DNA from: Helianthus annuus
Taxonomy: Eukaryota; Streptophyta; Magnoliopsida; Asterales; Asteraceae
Direction of reading: 5' to 3'
Length of the DNA stretch: 64,000 nt
Assembly: GCF_002127325.2 (NCBI RefSeq)
Contig: NC_035448.2
Span: 9,941,440-10,005,439 of the forward strand
The notes under the pieces are model-generated. The model had not been told where the DNA came from and ran no database searches. It was given only the letters and a program-made list of their open reading frames with translations. The translations under genes were made by a program, and so were the position numbers. Positions 1 through 9,805 of this stretch are shown here, one piece after another (the stretch's first letter is position 1; each line of letters opens with the position of its first letter).

Positions 1-476
1 GACAGAAGAGTTACGCTGACAAAGGACGCAAACCTATGGAATTCGAGACAGGTGACAACGTGCTTCTCAAGGTATCCCCTTGGAAAGGCGTGGTTCGATT
101 TGGCAAGAAAGGGAAACTCGCACCTCGCTACGTTGGTCCTTTCAAGATTCTCGAAAGGATTGGCAAGGTTGCGTATAGACTGGACCTGCCTGAAGGACTC
201 AGCAATGTACACCCTGTCTTCCATGTGTCCAACTTAAAGAAATGCCTAGCTGACGAAGGACTCCACGTTCCTCTCGAAGACTTGCAAGTCAACGAAACAC
301 TTCACTTTGTAGAAAAACCGGTCGAAATCATGGACCAAGGAACCAAGCAATTGAGGCGCAGTCGAATTCCTATTGTCAAAGTTCGATGGGAAGGAAAACG
401 TGGCGCTGAATTTACTTGGGAGCTCGAAAGCGAAATGAAATCGAAATATCCCCATCTTTTCCCTGAGTCTTCCTAA
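1..476 (+). CDS. Family A gag-pol, C-terminal end (partial)
   Basis: This is the last ~158 codons of a Ty3/gypsy polyprotein whose start lies left of the window. It holds the integrase C-terminal GPF/Y-type module ([17 protein letters not shown]) and a chromodomain-like tail ending [12 protein letters not shown]. Such tails mark chromoviruses and are thought to steer integration to particular chromatin. It matches the ends of the intact polyproteins at 23953-28536 and 31929-36512; I noticed one silent difference at about 447-450 (ccc against cct). The stop is followed by a polypurine tract and an LTR in the expected order, so this is the 3' end of a family A copy. It may be a further unit of the tandem array seen to the right. 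Confidence 0.9.
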   Translation, partial: QKSYADKGRKPMEFETGDNVLLKVSPWKGVVRFGKKGKLAPRYVGPFKILERIGKVAYRLDLPEGLSNVHPVFHVSNLKKCLADEGLHVPLEDLQVNETLHFVEKPVEIMDQGTKQLRRSRIPIVKVRWEGKRGAEFTWELESEMKSKYPHLFPESS

Positions 477-496
477 ATTTCGGGACGAAATTTCCT

Positions 497-509
497 AAAG
501 GAGGGGAGA
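497..509 (+). other. Polypurine tract, family A copy 1
   Basis: The purine run AAAGGAGGGGAGA lies one base before the LTR start. This is the expected place for the primer of plus-strand DNA synthesis. Confidence 0.85.
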
Positions 510-1065
510 CTGTAACGCCCTGTGTTTTGTACTTTCTATTTATAGCTTGTCTTACTCGTGTTGCTAATTTTGGAAGCTTTGTATCATTGTACTCGTTCCT
601 TCTAGTACTCGTTGTAAACTCGAGATTTTGATCATGAATGAAAACTTGCATTTCCTTGTTACATACTATACATACACCATAATACGATTAATCATGAGAT
701 CATTTGATACTTCTTTGTGATACTTACAAACATATGTTGAACTTGTAAATATGTGACATATACTTGTTACTTACAAACATGTTACATACTTGTACATCAC
801 ACTTTTTGCCTAGTTAAATCATGTTTTATTTCATATTTCACCTTGTTACAAGTTAGGGGAAACATTGTTGCATATTATTACACAACTTAACTAATAAAAT
901 TACTCATTATAATGTTTTAAAAAAATAAAAAAACTAAAGAAACATGGCAGCCCAAATTCAGCAAAATTCAGCCCCATATAGTTGGGTTTTGTGGGCTAGT
1001 TTCAAGGTGTAACCCCTTCTAAACACTTCCAAAGCCCAACCCATTGAAACCCTAATCCTTCCCCC

Positions 1066-1073
1066 TATAAATA
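1066..1073 (+). promoter_or_regulatory. LTR TATA box
   Basis: TATAAATA lies in a C-rich context about 555 bp into the LTR and is conserved in the other copies (29125-29132 and 37102-37109). It is the probable core promoter for the genomic RNA. Confidence 0.6.
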
Positions 1074-1694
1074 CCACTTATAACCAGCCTCCCTACCACT
1101 TTTGCAACACTAAAAACTCTCAAAACATCCTCCAAACCGTAGCTGAAAGCAAAGGTTCGAGTAGATTGACACCCCTTCACGAAAATGAGCATAACTCACT
1201 CAATTCTTATCCGATTCACTCGATTCTTTTTCCTACTTACTTGTATAATCATGGGGTTCGATTCCTAGACTTCTCCTTGGAGAAATCAGACCTGGAAATG
1301 CCCCGAAATAGTCCATAAACTTTCTGTTTGTTTTTATGTTCATCAAAAACTTGTTTAAATCTATGCAACTTGTGTCCAACACATCTCATACCTATGTCCT
1401 AATGCTTACAACTTATCCCATGGTTGGTTAAGCTTAAAAACAAGGTTGAGACATCTAAATCAGAGGTTAAAACCTCATAAACTTTCTGTTTTTAATTAGG
1501 GTTTTACCCACAAGTAATGTTCAAGTGTGAAACTTGTTGAATGTGTGATGGTTGGATTAGCTTGGGCTATCCTTCATAAGAATCCACTCATTACTTGATG
1601 TTTTGCTATAGATTAGTTGTTGTTAATACCTTGATACTTGTATGTTCATGACCCTCCTTGTTGTTTATAACAACAAGTGTAGTGGTGAACAATA

Positions 1695-1787
1695 GAGGTG
1701 CCTAAATGGAAGCTTGTTCTTCCTACCTCATGTATGTATTCTATGACACAAAGAGGTACCTAAATGGAGACATTAATCTCCTACCTC
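1695..1787 (+). other. Paired hairpins in the transcribed part of the LTR
   Basis: Two hairpins share one layout: outer stem GAGGT/ACCTC, inner 5-bp stem, 6-nt loop. The inner stem is GGAAG/CTTCC in the first (1708-1712 with 1719-1723) and GGAGA/TCTCC in the second (1766-1770 with 1777-1781), so two base pairs differ while pairing is kept. Both lie downstream of the TATA box. The pair recurs at 20651-20743, 29754-29846 and 37731-37823. A structured RNA is an inference. Confidence 0.5.
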
Positions 1788-2880
1788 ATGCTTGAATCAT
1801 AAGACTTGTAAACTATATAATATCTAAGTTATTCTATATGTATACATCTAAGTAACTAAGACTTGATGATGACTTAATAGTTATTTGTTAAGTGGACGTT
1901 ACATCATCTATGACCATGCCCTTGTTACGACTCTAATGGATCTTAGAATCCATGAAATCATACCAACTCTTTTGAGTTTCAATAGTGTCAAGAACAAGAG
2001 TTATGCGTACAAGATGATTATTTTCACCTATGTTACTTTCTATATATTAAAAACTCCGAATCTATAATCTTCCGTTATACGCCAAACTCACACACCTACG
2101 TTTCCTTGTGTAGAAGGACAAGGTGCTCCGAACTAATTCATCTACAAACTTGCTCTCGGAATTTCAAGTCACCACTTGTAAACCGTGAGTATACTCGTAT
2201 TTCCCCCTTTTTACTTTTACCACTTTTGGGGTGTAACATGTTTACCTATTAACTTACACATGAACACTTTGTTAAACACATGAACGTTCCTATAACATGC
2301 TTGTATACGTGATGACTTGATACTTTAAACTTGGGTTATTCTTATGTGTTGAACTTATCATTAACTTCGTACGAGCCAAACCTTGACATATGTAGCGCTA
2401 TAGGATTAACGACCCGCCCGTAAACTTGAGGTTATGTCTTGAGCATATTGCGTTTTCTTGGTTTGATATGTTAGACACATGCCATATTTAAGGTTTATCT
2501 TGAATCATATGCTTGCCATGAGGAATTGATCACACTTTTTAACTTATGCTATGTACGTACCAAACTTGTATACTCGCCTTTGCTTTTGCATTGAATTGTA
2601 TTTTTAAACATGTTACAGGTTGATGATGATCAAATGAAAACGGATAGCAAAGATGCCTAAATACTCACTTAGACGTTTAGGTTTAAAGTGTTGTATCAAT
2701 TTTGTTTATGTTATGTTGAACAATGTTGTTATTTGCTTTTCTTGTAATGTTTTGACATTTATTTTGGAAATGAAATTTGGATTATTAAATTATTGTCACA
2801 AATAGCGTTATGATGTCTCGAGCAATCTTCACACTTCGTCTCATCCCGATGTTTCCGCCATTGGTTGGGGTGTGACAGAT

Positions 2881-2894
2881 TGGTATCAGAGCCA
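2881..2894 (+). other. Primer binding site (initiator Met tRNA), family A copy 1
   Basis: TGGTATCAGAGCCA lies 3 nt after the LTR. This is the common plant LTR-retrotransposon primer site complementary to the 3' end of initiator methionine tRNA. Confidence 0.9.
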
Positions 2895-3102
2895 TAACTA
2901 TAGGGAATTAGGAAAATTGCCATGCTTTTGCCCTAGTCTATAGTTTTAGGAACTTTGTCTCTTATTTGTTGTTTAAAACATTTGTGCTCTATCTTACATG
3001 CTTCCTAGCTACACTTCTTGTTAATAAATTTATGTGCCTTTCCTAAGGCTAACACGAATACACTTTTGCTATTTTATACTCTTGTAACATCAACGAGACA
3101 AC

Positions 3103-3508
3103 TTTACCAAAATAGGCGTGAAACCCACAATTTGGTAAACGACTCTCACTCTACCTTTAATCTATTTTTGCACGAAATTTCACCATTAAGCTAGGAGTGA
3201 CATCCACAACTTAATGGTAATTTCCATTTCAACTCTAGTGGACCCTTGTCAAAGTGTCAAAATTTTATTTTGGCCGACAAGTACCAACCACATTTAGGGT
3301 ACGAAATCGTCAAGTTAGGGGTGAAACCCGCATCTTGTCGATTAAGTCCCATTCCTTGATTTTTTTTATTCTCGCCAAAGTCCCGAATGTTCCAATCATT
3401 TAGAGATGTGTAGTAACCGGAAGGGTAAGATACCGTTAATCGCTTCTCGACGAGAGTATCTTACTTATAGGCCAAAGCACAATATCTCTAAATCGAAAGG
3501 ACTTTCGA
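3103..3508 (+). ncRNA. Hairpin array in the family A leader, copy 1
   Basis: Between primer site and gag lies a run of inverted repeats. Three hairpins each have a 9-bp stem and a 19-nt loop: 3103-3111/3131-3139, 3182-3190/3210-3218 and 3306-3314/3334-3342 (one U-U mismatch). Their stems differ in sequence, but the loops follow the pattern nTAGGnGTGAnAnCCnCAn, with a possible inner GTG/CAC or GTG/CGC helix. Further stems are 3246-3250/3276-3280 around 3258-3263/3267-3272, then 3281-3285/3298-3302, an outer 9-bp helix 3399-3407/3484-3492 enclosing a 9-bp helix 3425-3433/3456-3464, and 3493-3499/3502-3508. Conserved loops on differing but paired stems suggest RNA function such as packaging, dimerisation or translation control. 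The role is inferred. Confidence 0.55.
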
Positions 3509-3869
3509 CCCACTTTGGAATTGTCGACGTTTCTCTACCCGAAACATTCCTATGTTTTATTGAGCCTCTCTTTTATGTATCTCAATTTATATGTGATTTT
3601 ATACTTGAACGTTCATTCATTTCGAAATGTCGTTTTAATCATGTCGCACATTATCGCAATCACAAACAATAATAATTCTCATGAACCAACTAAATTTATA
3701 TTTTCCTATTCGCAACTTATGTGCTATACATGTTGAATGTGTGTTGGAAACTTATGCTTTATGTGAACTTTACTTGGTACTTGAACATCTACTTGCTTTG
3801 CATACACAAACCTTGTTTTCAATTAATGATCAAAGTCTCATCCTTTCCCTTCTCTTTCAAATCTTTTAG

Positions 3870-5498
3870 ATGTCTTCTAGTTCATCCAAGAAACTCAAGT
3901 CAAAGAAGGGTTCGACCTCCTCCGCCATGTCCCAAAAGGATTGTATGAAGTTTATGGCTAAACAATTTGCAAAGGTCCTACCCGACATTGTTAGCAAGAT
4001 CCAAACCGATTCACCCCATGGTTCGGTCGACTCAAAGGCCGACAAACCCAAATCGACCTTCCAATTTAAGCACTTCATGGCTTGTAAACCCTTAGAATTT
4101 ACCGGCAAGAATGGCGCTACCGCCATGATGAACTGGTTTGATGCCATCGAGCTTACCTTCTTGCAAAGTGGTTGCCCTGACGAACTAAGAACCTTGAATG
4201 CAACCGGTGTGTTTCGTGAAAAGGCACTTGAGTGGTGGACAACTGAGCGTAACAAGAGAGGAAACGAGGTCGCACACGCTATGCCGTGGGACGATCTCAA
4301 ACAACTTATGAAGGATCACTTTTGTCCCCCTCACGAACTCCAAAAGTTGGAAAATGAATTCTGGAACCTCACGCAAAAAGGGAGTGACATGGATGGTTTG
4401 ATTACACGCTTCAAGCAGCTTAGTGTTCTATGCCCTGGTCAAGTAGAAACCGCCCCCAAAACCGTGGCCAAATTCATTCGTTGTGTTGCACCTTCTTTAA
4501 CAAACCATCTTGCATCTGCCAACCCTCAAACCATTGAAGACGCGTACCGCATAGCTACCGAACTTAACAACAATTGTGTTCTTCATGGAACCTTTGACAA
4601 GGTTTCAACAAAGAATGCGCACCAAGCCACCATTGACTCCCCTAATGAGTCTAAACCCTCCCAGCAATCTAAGAGAAACCAAGGCAAGAAGCGGAAGGCT
4701 TCAAGCCAAAACTGCGCGGTCGTCACTCCGCCAAACCCACAACCCCTTCAAACTGTGCCTGCTTTCGATGGTGAACGCAAGGTTTATACTGGAACGCACC
4801 CAAAGTGCGACAAATGCCGATATCATCACCCCCCAAACGCTCATTGTCGAAAGTGTGACAAGTGTGGCCGGTATGGGCATCTCTCGCCATACTGTCGTAT
4901 CCCCCCACAGGCCTACCAAACCAAGCTCTTTTGGCTCCAAATCAAGTCGCCCCTGTGCGAGCATGCTTCACGTGTGGTGATACCAACCACATGGCCAATG
5001 TGTGTCCTCAACGATATCAACCACAACAACCTCGACAGCAACAACCACAGCCACAACCCCAACAACAACAACAGGTTCAAGAACCCGCTAGGGGTCGAGC
5101 TTTCCTTCTCACCACAGCTCAGGCTCAAAATGCAAACGACGTCATCACTGGTACGTTTCTCATTAACCATGTCTATGCTTCATGCCTATTTGATACTGGT
5201 GCCGATAAAAGTTTTGTGTCGTTAGAATTCGAGTCTTTGCTCAAGTGTAAACGCTCTAAGTTGCCAAAATCTTTCGCTGTCGAAGTTGCTAATGGTAAAA
5301 CCGTCAAAGTCAATTCTGTTCTCTCCAATTGTTCACTAATCCTTAACGATCATACGTTCTCAATCGATCTCATACCTATGCAAATGGGTAGTTTCGACGT
5401 CATAGTAGGTATGGACTGGCTTAGGCGAGTTCGTGCTGAAGTTGTCTGTTCTGAGAAGTTTATTCGCTTGCCTCTTCCAAATGGTGATTCTCTACACG
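3870..5498 (+). pseudogene. Family A gag-pol 5' part, frameshifted and cut by assembly gap
   Basis: The sequence matches codons 1 to about 543 of the intact 1527-aa polyprotein: gag, two zinc knuckles, and the aspartic protease core FDTGADKSF. One A is missing from an A-run at about 4918-4922 (ccaaacc here, ccaaaacc at 24998-25006). Gag therefore shifts frame after about 350 codons, ahead of the second zinc knuckle, and the remaining protein continues in another frame. The reading ends at the run of Ns. This copy could not make a normal polyprotein unless the missing base is an assembly or sequencing error. Confidence 0.9.
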
Positions 5499-5511
5499 NN
5501 NNNNNNNNNNN
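5499..5511. other. Assembly gap (13 N)
   Basis: Thirteen undetermined bases lie exactly where the family A copy stops and unrelated family C LTR sequence starts. The gap size and the adjacency of the flanks are not established. Confidence 0.98.
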
Positions 5512-7171
5512 GAGGTCCAGAATAGGAGTTATGCTAAATAGCGCAAATTGCGAAACTTTAGTAATTAAATAGCGCAATTAGCATAACGCCTATCTAAACC
5601 CGGATTTCGACACCAAACCTTTTACTCACTGTTGTAAAATAATATTTTGGGATTTTTAAAGATTTTTAATTATTTTTAACCTGCTCATAACCTGCGGTTA
5701 TGGCAACGGTTCGGTAAATACCGAATATGCCCTTTTCGGCCATAACTTGAGTTCTACAAGGTCTTTTGACCCGATTCCAGTTGCTACTGATTTTAAATAA
5801 TAAATAAAGTATTTTAGACTTTATAAACTGTTCGGGAAACTCAGGTTTCCTGTAGAACTCTAAAACCTCTTTTATAATCTTTAAAAAGACCAAAATACCC
5901 CTACGGGGCATAATATGAACTTAAACTCGTTACGGGCATTATGGAAGGTATCCTATTGATACCACAACCTCTTTAAAGCATGTTGACTTAGGAAAACAGT
6001 GTAGGACTCTTACGGTTACCCGTTGCGCCTTTTGCGCGCACGGTTCGGCTTATGTAACTAGTTTACATAAATTAACCGAAACGGGTCAAAACCATATTGT
6101 TTTGACCCCAAAATCCAGAGTATGATTATTATACCCATATAAAACAAGTCTTCAAACTTGTTGGGTCAAAATCACACTCCATTCACGGTTTTCGCCTTTC
6201 ACGCGATTAAACCGTAACTATACTTTGAAACTGACCGGTCTAAGCTACGGCTAAATTAAAGACCCGTTAGGATTCTAATAGGTTAAGTTAAACCTTCGTT
6301 CCAGATTAGGGGACCAGTAAAAGCTATCTGCAATTTATTTCGATTTAAGGAATTATACTTGCAAAGGTAAATACTTTTAACTTATTTTCCGTTATACGGG
6401 CTTGGGTTACGGTATTTAAAATACCGCTTGGTCGGGCAATTGACCCCAACTCATTAGTAGTTGGGTATTATCAATGTGACCCGTTTAAAAAACTTGTTTT
6501 GTTGGCTTTACGCCTTTGGGGGCTTAATGACCATGTCCCGGATATCCTTGGCAGCATTTATGAATGGCCACGACCTTGACATCCCGGTGTAGGCGTACAC
6601 CCGGCATTATGTCTATAACTATAAAAGTGTAGCCGTTGGTTACCCGCCACGGTTTTATACTATGTGGTGTGTCTATTAAACTTTAACCCGACATGACTCG
6701 GGCGACCGAACGCATAGTAACATGTAATTCCTTACAAGATTTGATTATAAATTATCCCAAGTTATAAAGAGTTTGTGGCTTGAGCATTTAAACCAATTTT
6801 ATCAAACATTTTACAAAAGTGTCAGTTGAATGTATTTACCAGTGTAAACTGACGTATTTTCCCCAAAAAGACTAAATGCAGGTACTATGCGTAATTGGCT
6901 GGGATTTCTCCTTAGCGTCATTAGAAGTCTCGCAAGCTTAAGATGCCTGAAGTCTGTTGAACATACTTTTGTTATTTTTTTATTGATTCCCTGTGGATTA
7001 TTATTTCAACAATGGTGGATACATTGTATTACACTTAATGTTGAAATATATTATCTTTATGCTTCCGCTGTGCATTCACATATATTGTGTGGTTTGACTA
7101 TAATGTTGCAACTACGTCACGGTATCCCCACCGGTCCACCGGTGAGAACACGTGGAAATCGAGGTGTGACA
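5512..7171 (+). repeat. Family C LTR, 3' part
   Basis: This is non-coding sequence ending TGTGACA directly before a primer binding site, so it is the right-hand part of a 5' LTR of a second Ty3/gypsy family. Its left end is lost in the assembly gap. I see no close sequence match to the LTRs of families A or B. No gene is visible in it. Confidence 0.75.
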
Positions 7172-7174
7172 GGT

Positions 7175-7188
7175 TGGTATCAGAGCAA
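7175..7188 (+). other. Primer binding site, family C
   Basis: TGGTATCAGAGCAA lies 3 nt after the LTR end TGTGACA. It is an initiator-Met-type primer site that differs from the family A site in its last bases. Confidence 0.8.
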
Positions 7189-7338
7189 CACTGAGTGAAT
7201 TAAACACTAACCTTTGTGTTTAATCTCAGTTACACAATTGCACATACTTGTTAGACAAGAACTAGGACAAATTCGAATTGTTATTCCAGTTTGTCTTTTT
7301 ATTGTTTATTGTTATTTAAAGTTTTGAAAGCAGGAAAT

Positions 7339-8558
7339 ATGCCACCTTCAATCAGAAGAGAGGAGGAGGAAGAGGGAGAGGAACGATCATTACTCACAAT
7401 GATCACGAAGCTGGACCTTCAAACACGCGAGCTCCTTCCAGTACAAGAAGTGAGGAACCGCAGAGACGAAGAAGAAACCTTTTTGAACCTGCGAGACATT
7501 CTACTCGCATAGCTCAACACCCTCATACCGCCATTCATTTGGACCAGACTCGGAAACAATCCAAATAACCCTCAACCATCCTTTTTACCTCTACAGCGAT
7601 CTACTTCGCACCGATCTTATGGCGATCCTTCACCTTTCTTCATAGGACAGTTTAACCCGGCGGATTATGTCCAAGAGCCAATAGGGTAATAACCCTCTAG
7701 GACCAGAGGATTACTTTTCTGAAGATAATGCAGTGGATATGGACGAGGATATAGACCCCGTCGAGCCTGCAAGGGGTACTCCCAATCATCCAATCGAGAT
7801 CTCGGATGGGTCATCCTTCCATGGAACGCCCTATCAAGGTCCCGATAGCTACCAGGCGAGGTTTGACCAATGTAATTGGTACTTTACACCTTCACAACAT
7901 TACTCGCCTCATGATCAACAGCAACAACTGGATCCTTCGGAGGGATTCGCGGTTTGTGGCCGTTACGCCACCGCCACCGCCACCGGTTCAACCAGTTATT
8001 CCAGATCCGCCAAGGCGTAGAAGATCAGGTGCACGGATGTCCACCCGAGGAGGGGAATTCCATTTCAGCACCCCTCGCCACTCGAGTGCTAATCACTTTC
8101 CGTCAGTACCTGAAGAAGAACCACAATTAGGGGAACCTTCTGGTCACCCTGCAGAGGTGAATTCTGCACCAGTTGCACCACCTCCGCCACCATTCGGATA
8201 TGACAATCCGATACCAGCGTACGGCGCTTCCACGGCATACAACCCGTTTGAGCAGCCGACTCATACGCACTACAACTATAACTATGATGCCGATCCATAT
8301 GTGATAGCGGCTAATTATAATGCCCTCCATGGAACCTCTTGGAGAGCAGATTACTCAGCTCATGGGTATCCAATACCCTCTAGACCTCCGGTTCAGCAAC
8401 CGGCACCGCAACCACGTTTTTCTCCACCGGAGCAAGAAGAAATACTCCACCGATTAAACCGTGTGGAACGAGACTTCGAACAAGAACGCAAGAGTAATCG
8501 CGGATTTCTCAAGGGCTTAGCAAACCTATTGAAGGGAAGGAAGAAACGAGACCATTAG
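7339..8558 (+). pseudogene. Degenerate leader ORF of family C
   Basis: Coding-like sequence lies between primer site and gag, broken by frameshifts. It starts at an ATG at 7339 with a basic, Arg-rich region. A middle part (7733-7935) encodes FHGTPYQGPDSYQARFDQC. An extra G near 7935 shifts the frame, and the reading continues to 8558 with a Pro-rich segment (VAVTPPPPPPVQPV), a Tyr/Asn-rich segment, a heptad-like stretch (EQEEILHRLNRVERDFEQER) and a basic end (LLKGRKKRDH). There is no zinc knuckle and no enzyme motif. The function is unknown. It could be an extra gag-like or RNA-binding protein of the element. Family B has an extra ORF in the same position. Confidence 0.55.
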
Positions 8559-9509
8559 TCTCCTTATGTAATGTTGTATCTGCAATTTAGTCCCTGCGTG
8601 GACATTTATCGTATTTCAGTCCTTACATGGACTTATCTTTTAGTCCCTGCGCGGACGTCTATCTTGTATTGGTCCCTGCGTGGACTTGTTTTTCTATAAA
8701 CCTCTGCGTAGGTAGTTATTTAATTATAAAGTCCCGTTTAGGGCAGCGTGTAATCGTATTTTGAAGTTTATGGAATGTTATGTTATAAATTTCATTTTTG
8801 TTATTATTATATATGAAATAAATCAAAAATCATTCCTTTTAAATTTAAATTTGCCTAAATAAAGAATCTTAAGAGTGAAACCTAGCCAGGTGTCTTTATA
8901 AGATCCGGCCAAGATGGTAAGACCTGATTAAAAGATTCAGATTGCAAGTTAACCTCTGTAATCATGTTAACGTTCATGGCAGATGTGATTCGTTAAAAAT
9001 CGCACGTGTCATTCTAATATAAGAATCCTTCTAAGGATTTCAAAGCCCAAATAAATGATTTATAAAGCATGGGTTAAATCATCGATAAAGATGATCACTT
9101 ATTAAACATCCATTAGCGATGTAGTGCCTACGGGCCAAACTTATTAAAACATCCATTAGTGATGTCATGCCTACATGCCATAATTATTGTCATATAAGAC
9201 AAAAGACAGTGGTGGTCTATGACTCCCTGTCAGAAAGGGTAAAAGGACTACGGTTCAAACCTTCATACCTTGATTCTCTGTAATCTCGGCTAATATTATA
9301 AAAACGTCCTCGTGACTAGGCTTTTATGCCACTAGCAATATTGTTTGTAATTAGGATAAGTTATATTCAAATCCTAAATAAAAAGTGAGTATCAAATTAA
9401 CCCGATATGGTCTCTGTTTACCATGGTTAATGAATTGCCATAAAAGACAGTTCCATAATAAACTCCTAAATAAAATTTTCGTTATCTTCTATAACAGATT
9501 CAAGTTACC
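8559..9509 (+). other. Family C leader, non-coding, with short repeats
   Basis: No gene is seen. At 8587-8715 about four spaced copies of a motif like AGTCCCTGCGTGGAC recur every 33-40 bp. At 9108-9180 a segment with CATCCATTAGYGATGT is present twice. Confidence 0.6.
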
Positions 9510-9805
9510 ATGACTGACCCTAGTGGAGAAAATAGCCACTCGAAGGAAGACGAATACGATAACGCCCAGGTTCATCTGACGGGCGCAGAGTTGAAAGCTC
9601 TTGTCGATAATGCTGTCAAGGCAGCTCTGGATCGACAATATGAGGAATATACTGAATCTCGGAGCCGAACCATATCCAAACCACACTCAAAGCTGAAAAC
9701 CCACACAAAATCTCACAGCAAACCGCTGTCCAAGCCTAAAAAGGACGACGATAATCACTCGTCCAACGAAAACAGTGTCCGTCAAGAGAGAGTATATACT
9801 GACGC
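9510..9805 (+). pseudogene. Family C gag, N-terminal part (split by family B)
   Basis: Gag starts at the ATG at 9510 (MTDPSGENSHSKEDEYDN). It has an acidic then Ser/Lys-rich N-terminus and an amphipathic stretch (LTGAELKALVDNAVKAAL) typical of plant Ty3/gypsy gag leaders. It is interrupted after codon 98 by the family B insertion. Across the insertion the frame continues exactly when one copy of the target duplication GACGC is removed. Confidence 0.8.

Larger units (their letters stand above)
511..2877 (+). repeat. Family A LTR, copy a (2367 bp)
   Basis: The LTR begins TGTAACGCCC after the polypurine tract and ends GTGTGACA two bases before the primer binding site. A TATA box (TATAAATA) lies at 1066-1073, so transcription probably starts near 1100 and the downstream part is R-U5. 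Small ORFs inside (for example 1885-2067) recur only because the LTR copies are nearly identical. I noticed a few single-base differences from the other copies. One is gatgatC near 2627, shared with the LTR at 36547-38913 but not with the middle, solo or truncated LTRs. Confidence 0.92.

Noticed and set aside
1885..2067. 60-codon ORF in every family A LTR
   Set aside because: It lacks an ATG start at the given left end and repeats only because the LTRs are near-identical.
3406..3948. Small ORFs of 62-88 codons in the family A leader, identical in three copies
   Set aside because: The copies are recent duplicates, so identity says nothing about selection. The ORFs overlap one another and the hairpin array and have no recognisable domain.
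3866..4300. 144-codon minus-strand ORF opposite gag (also at 23949 and 31925)
   Set aside because: It is a shadow of the gag reading frame.
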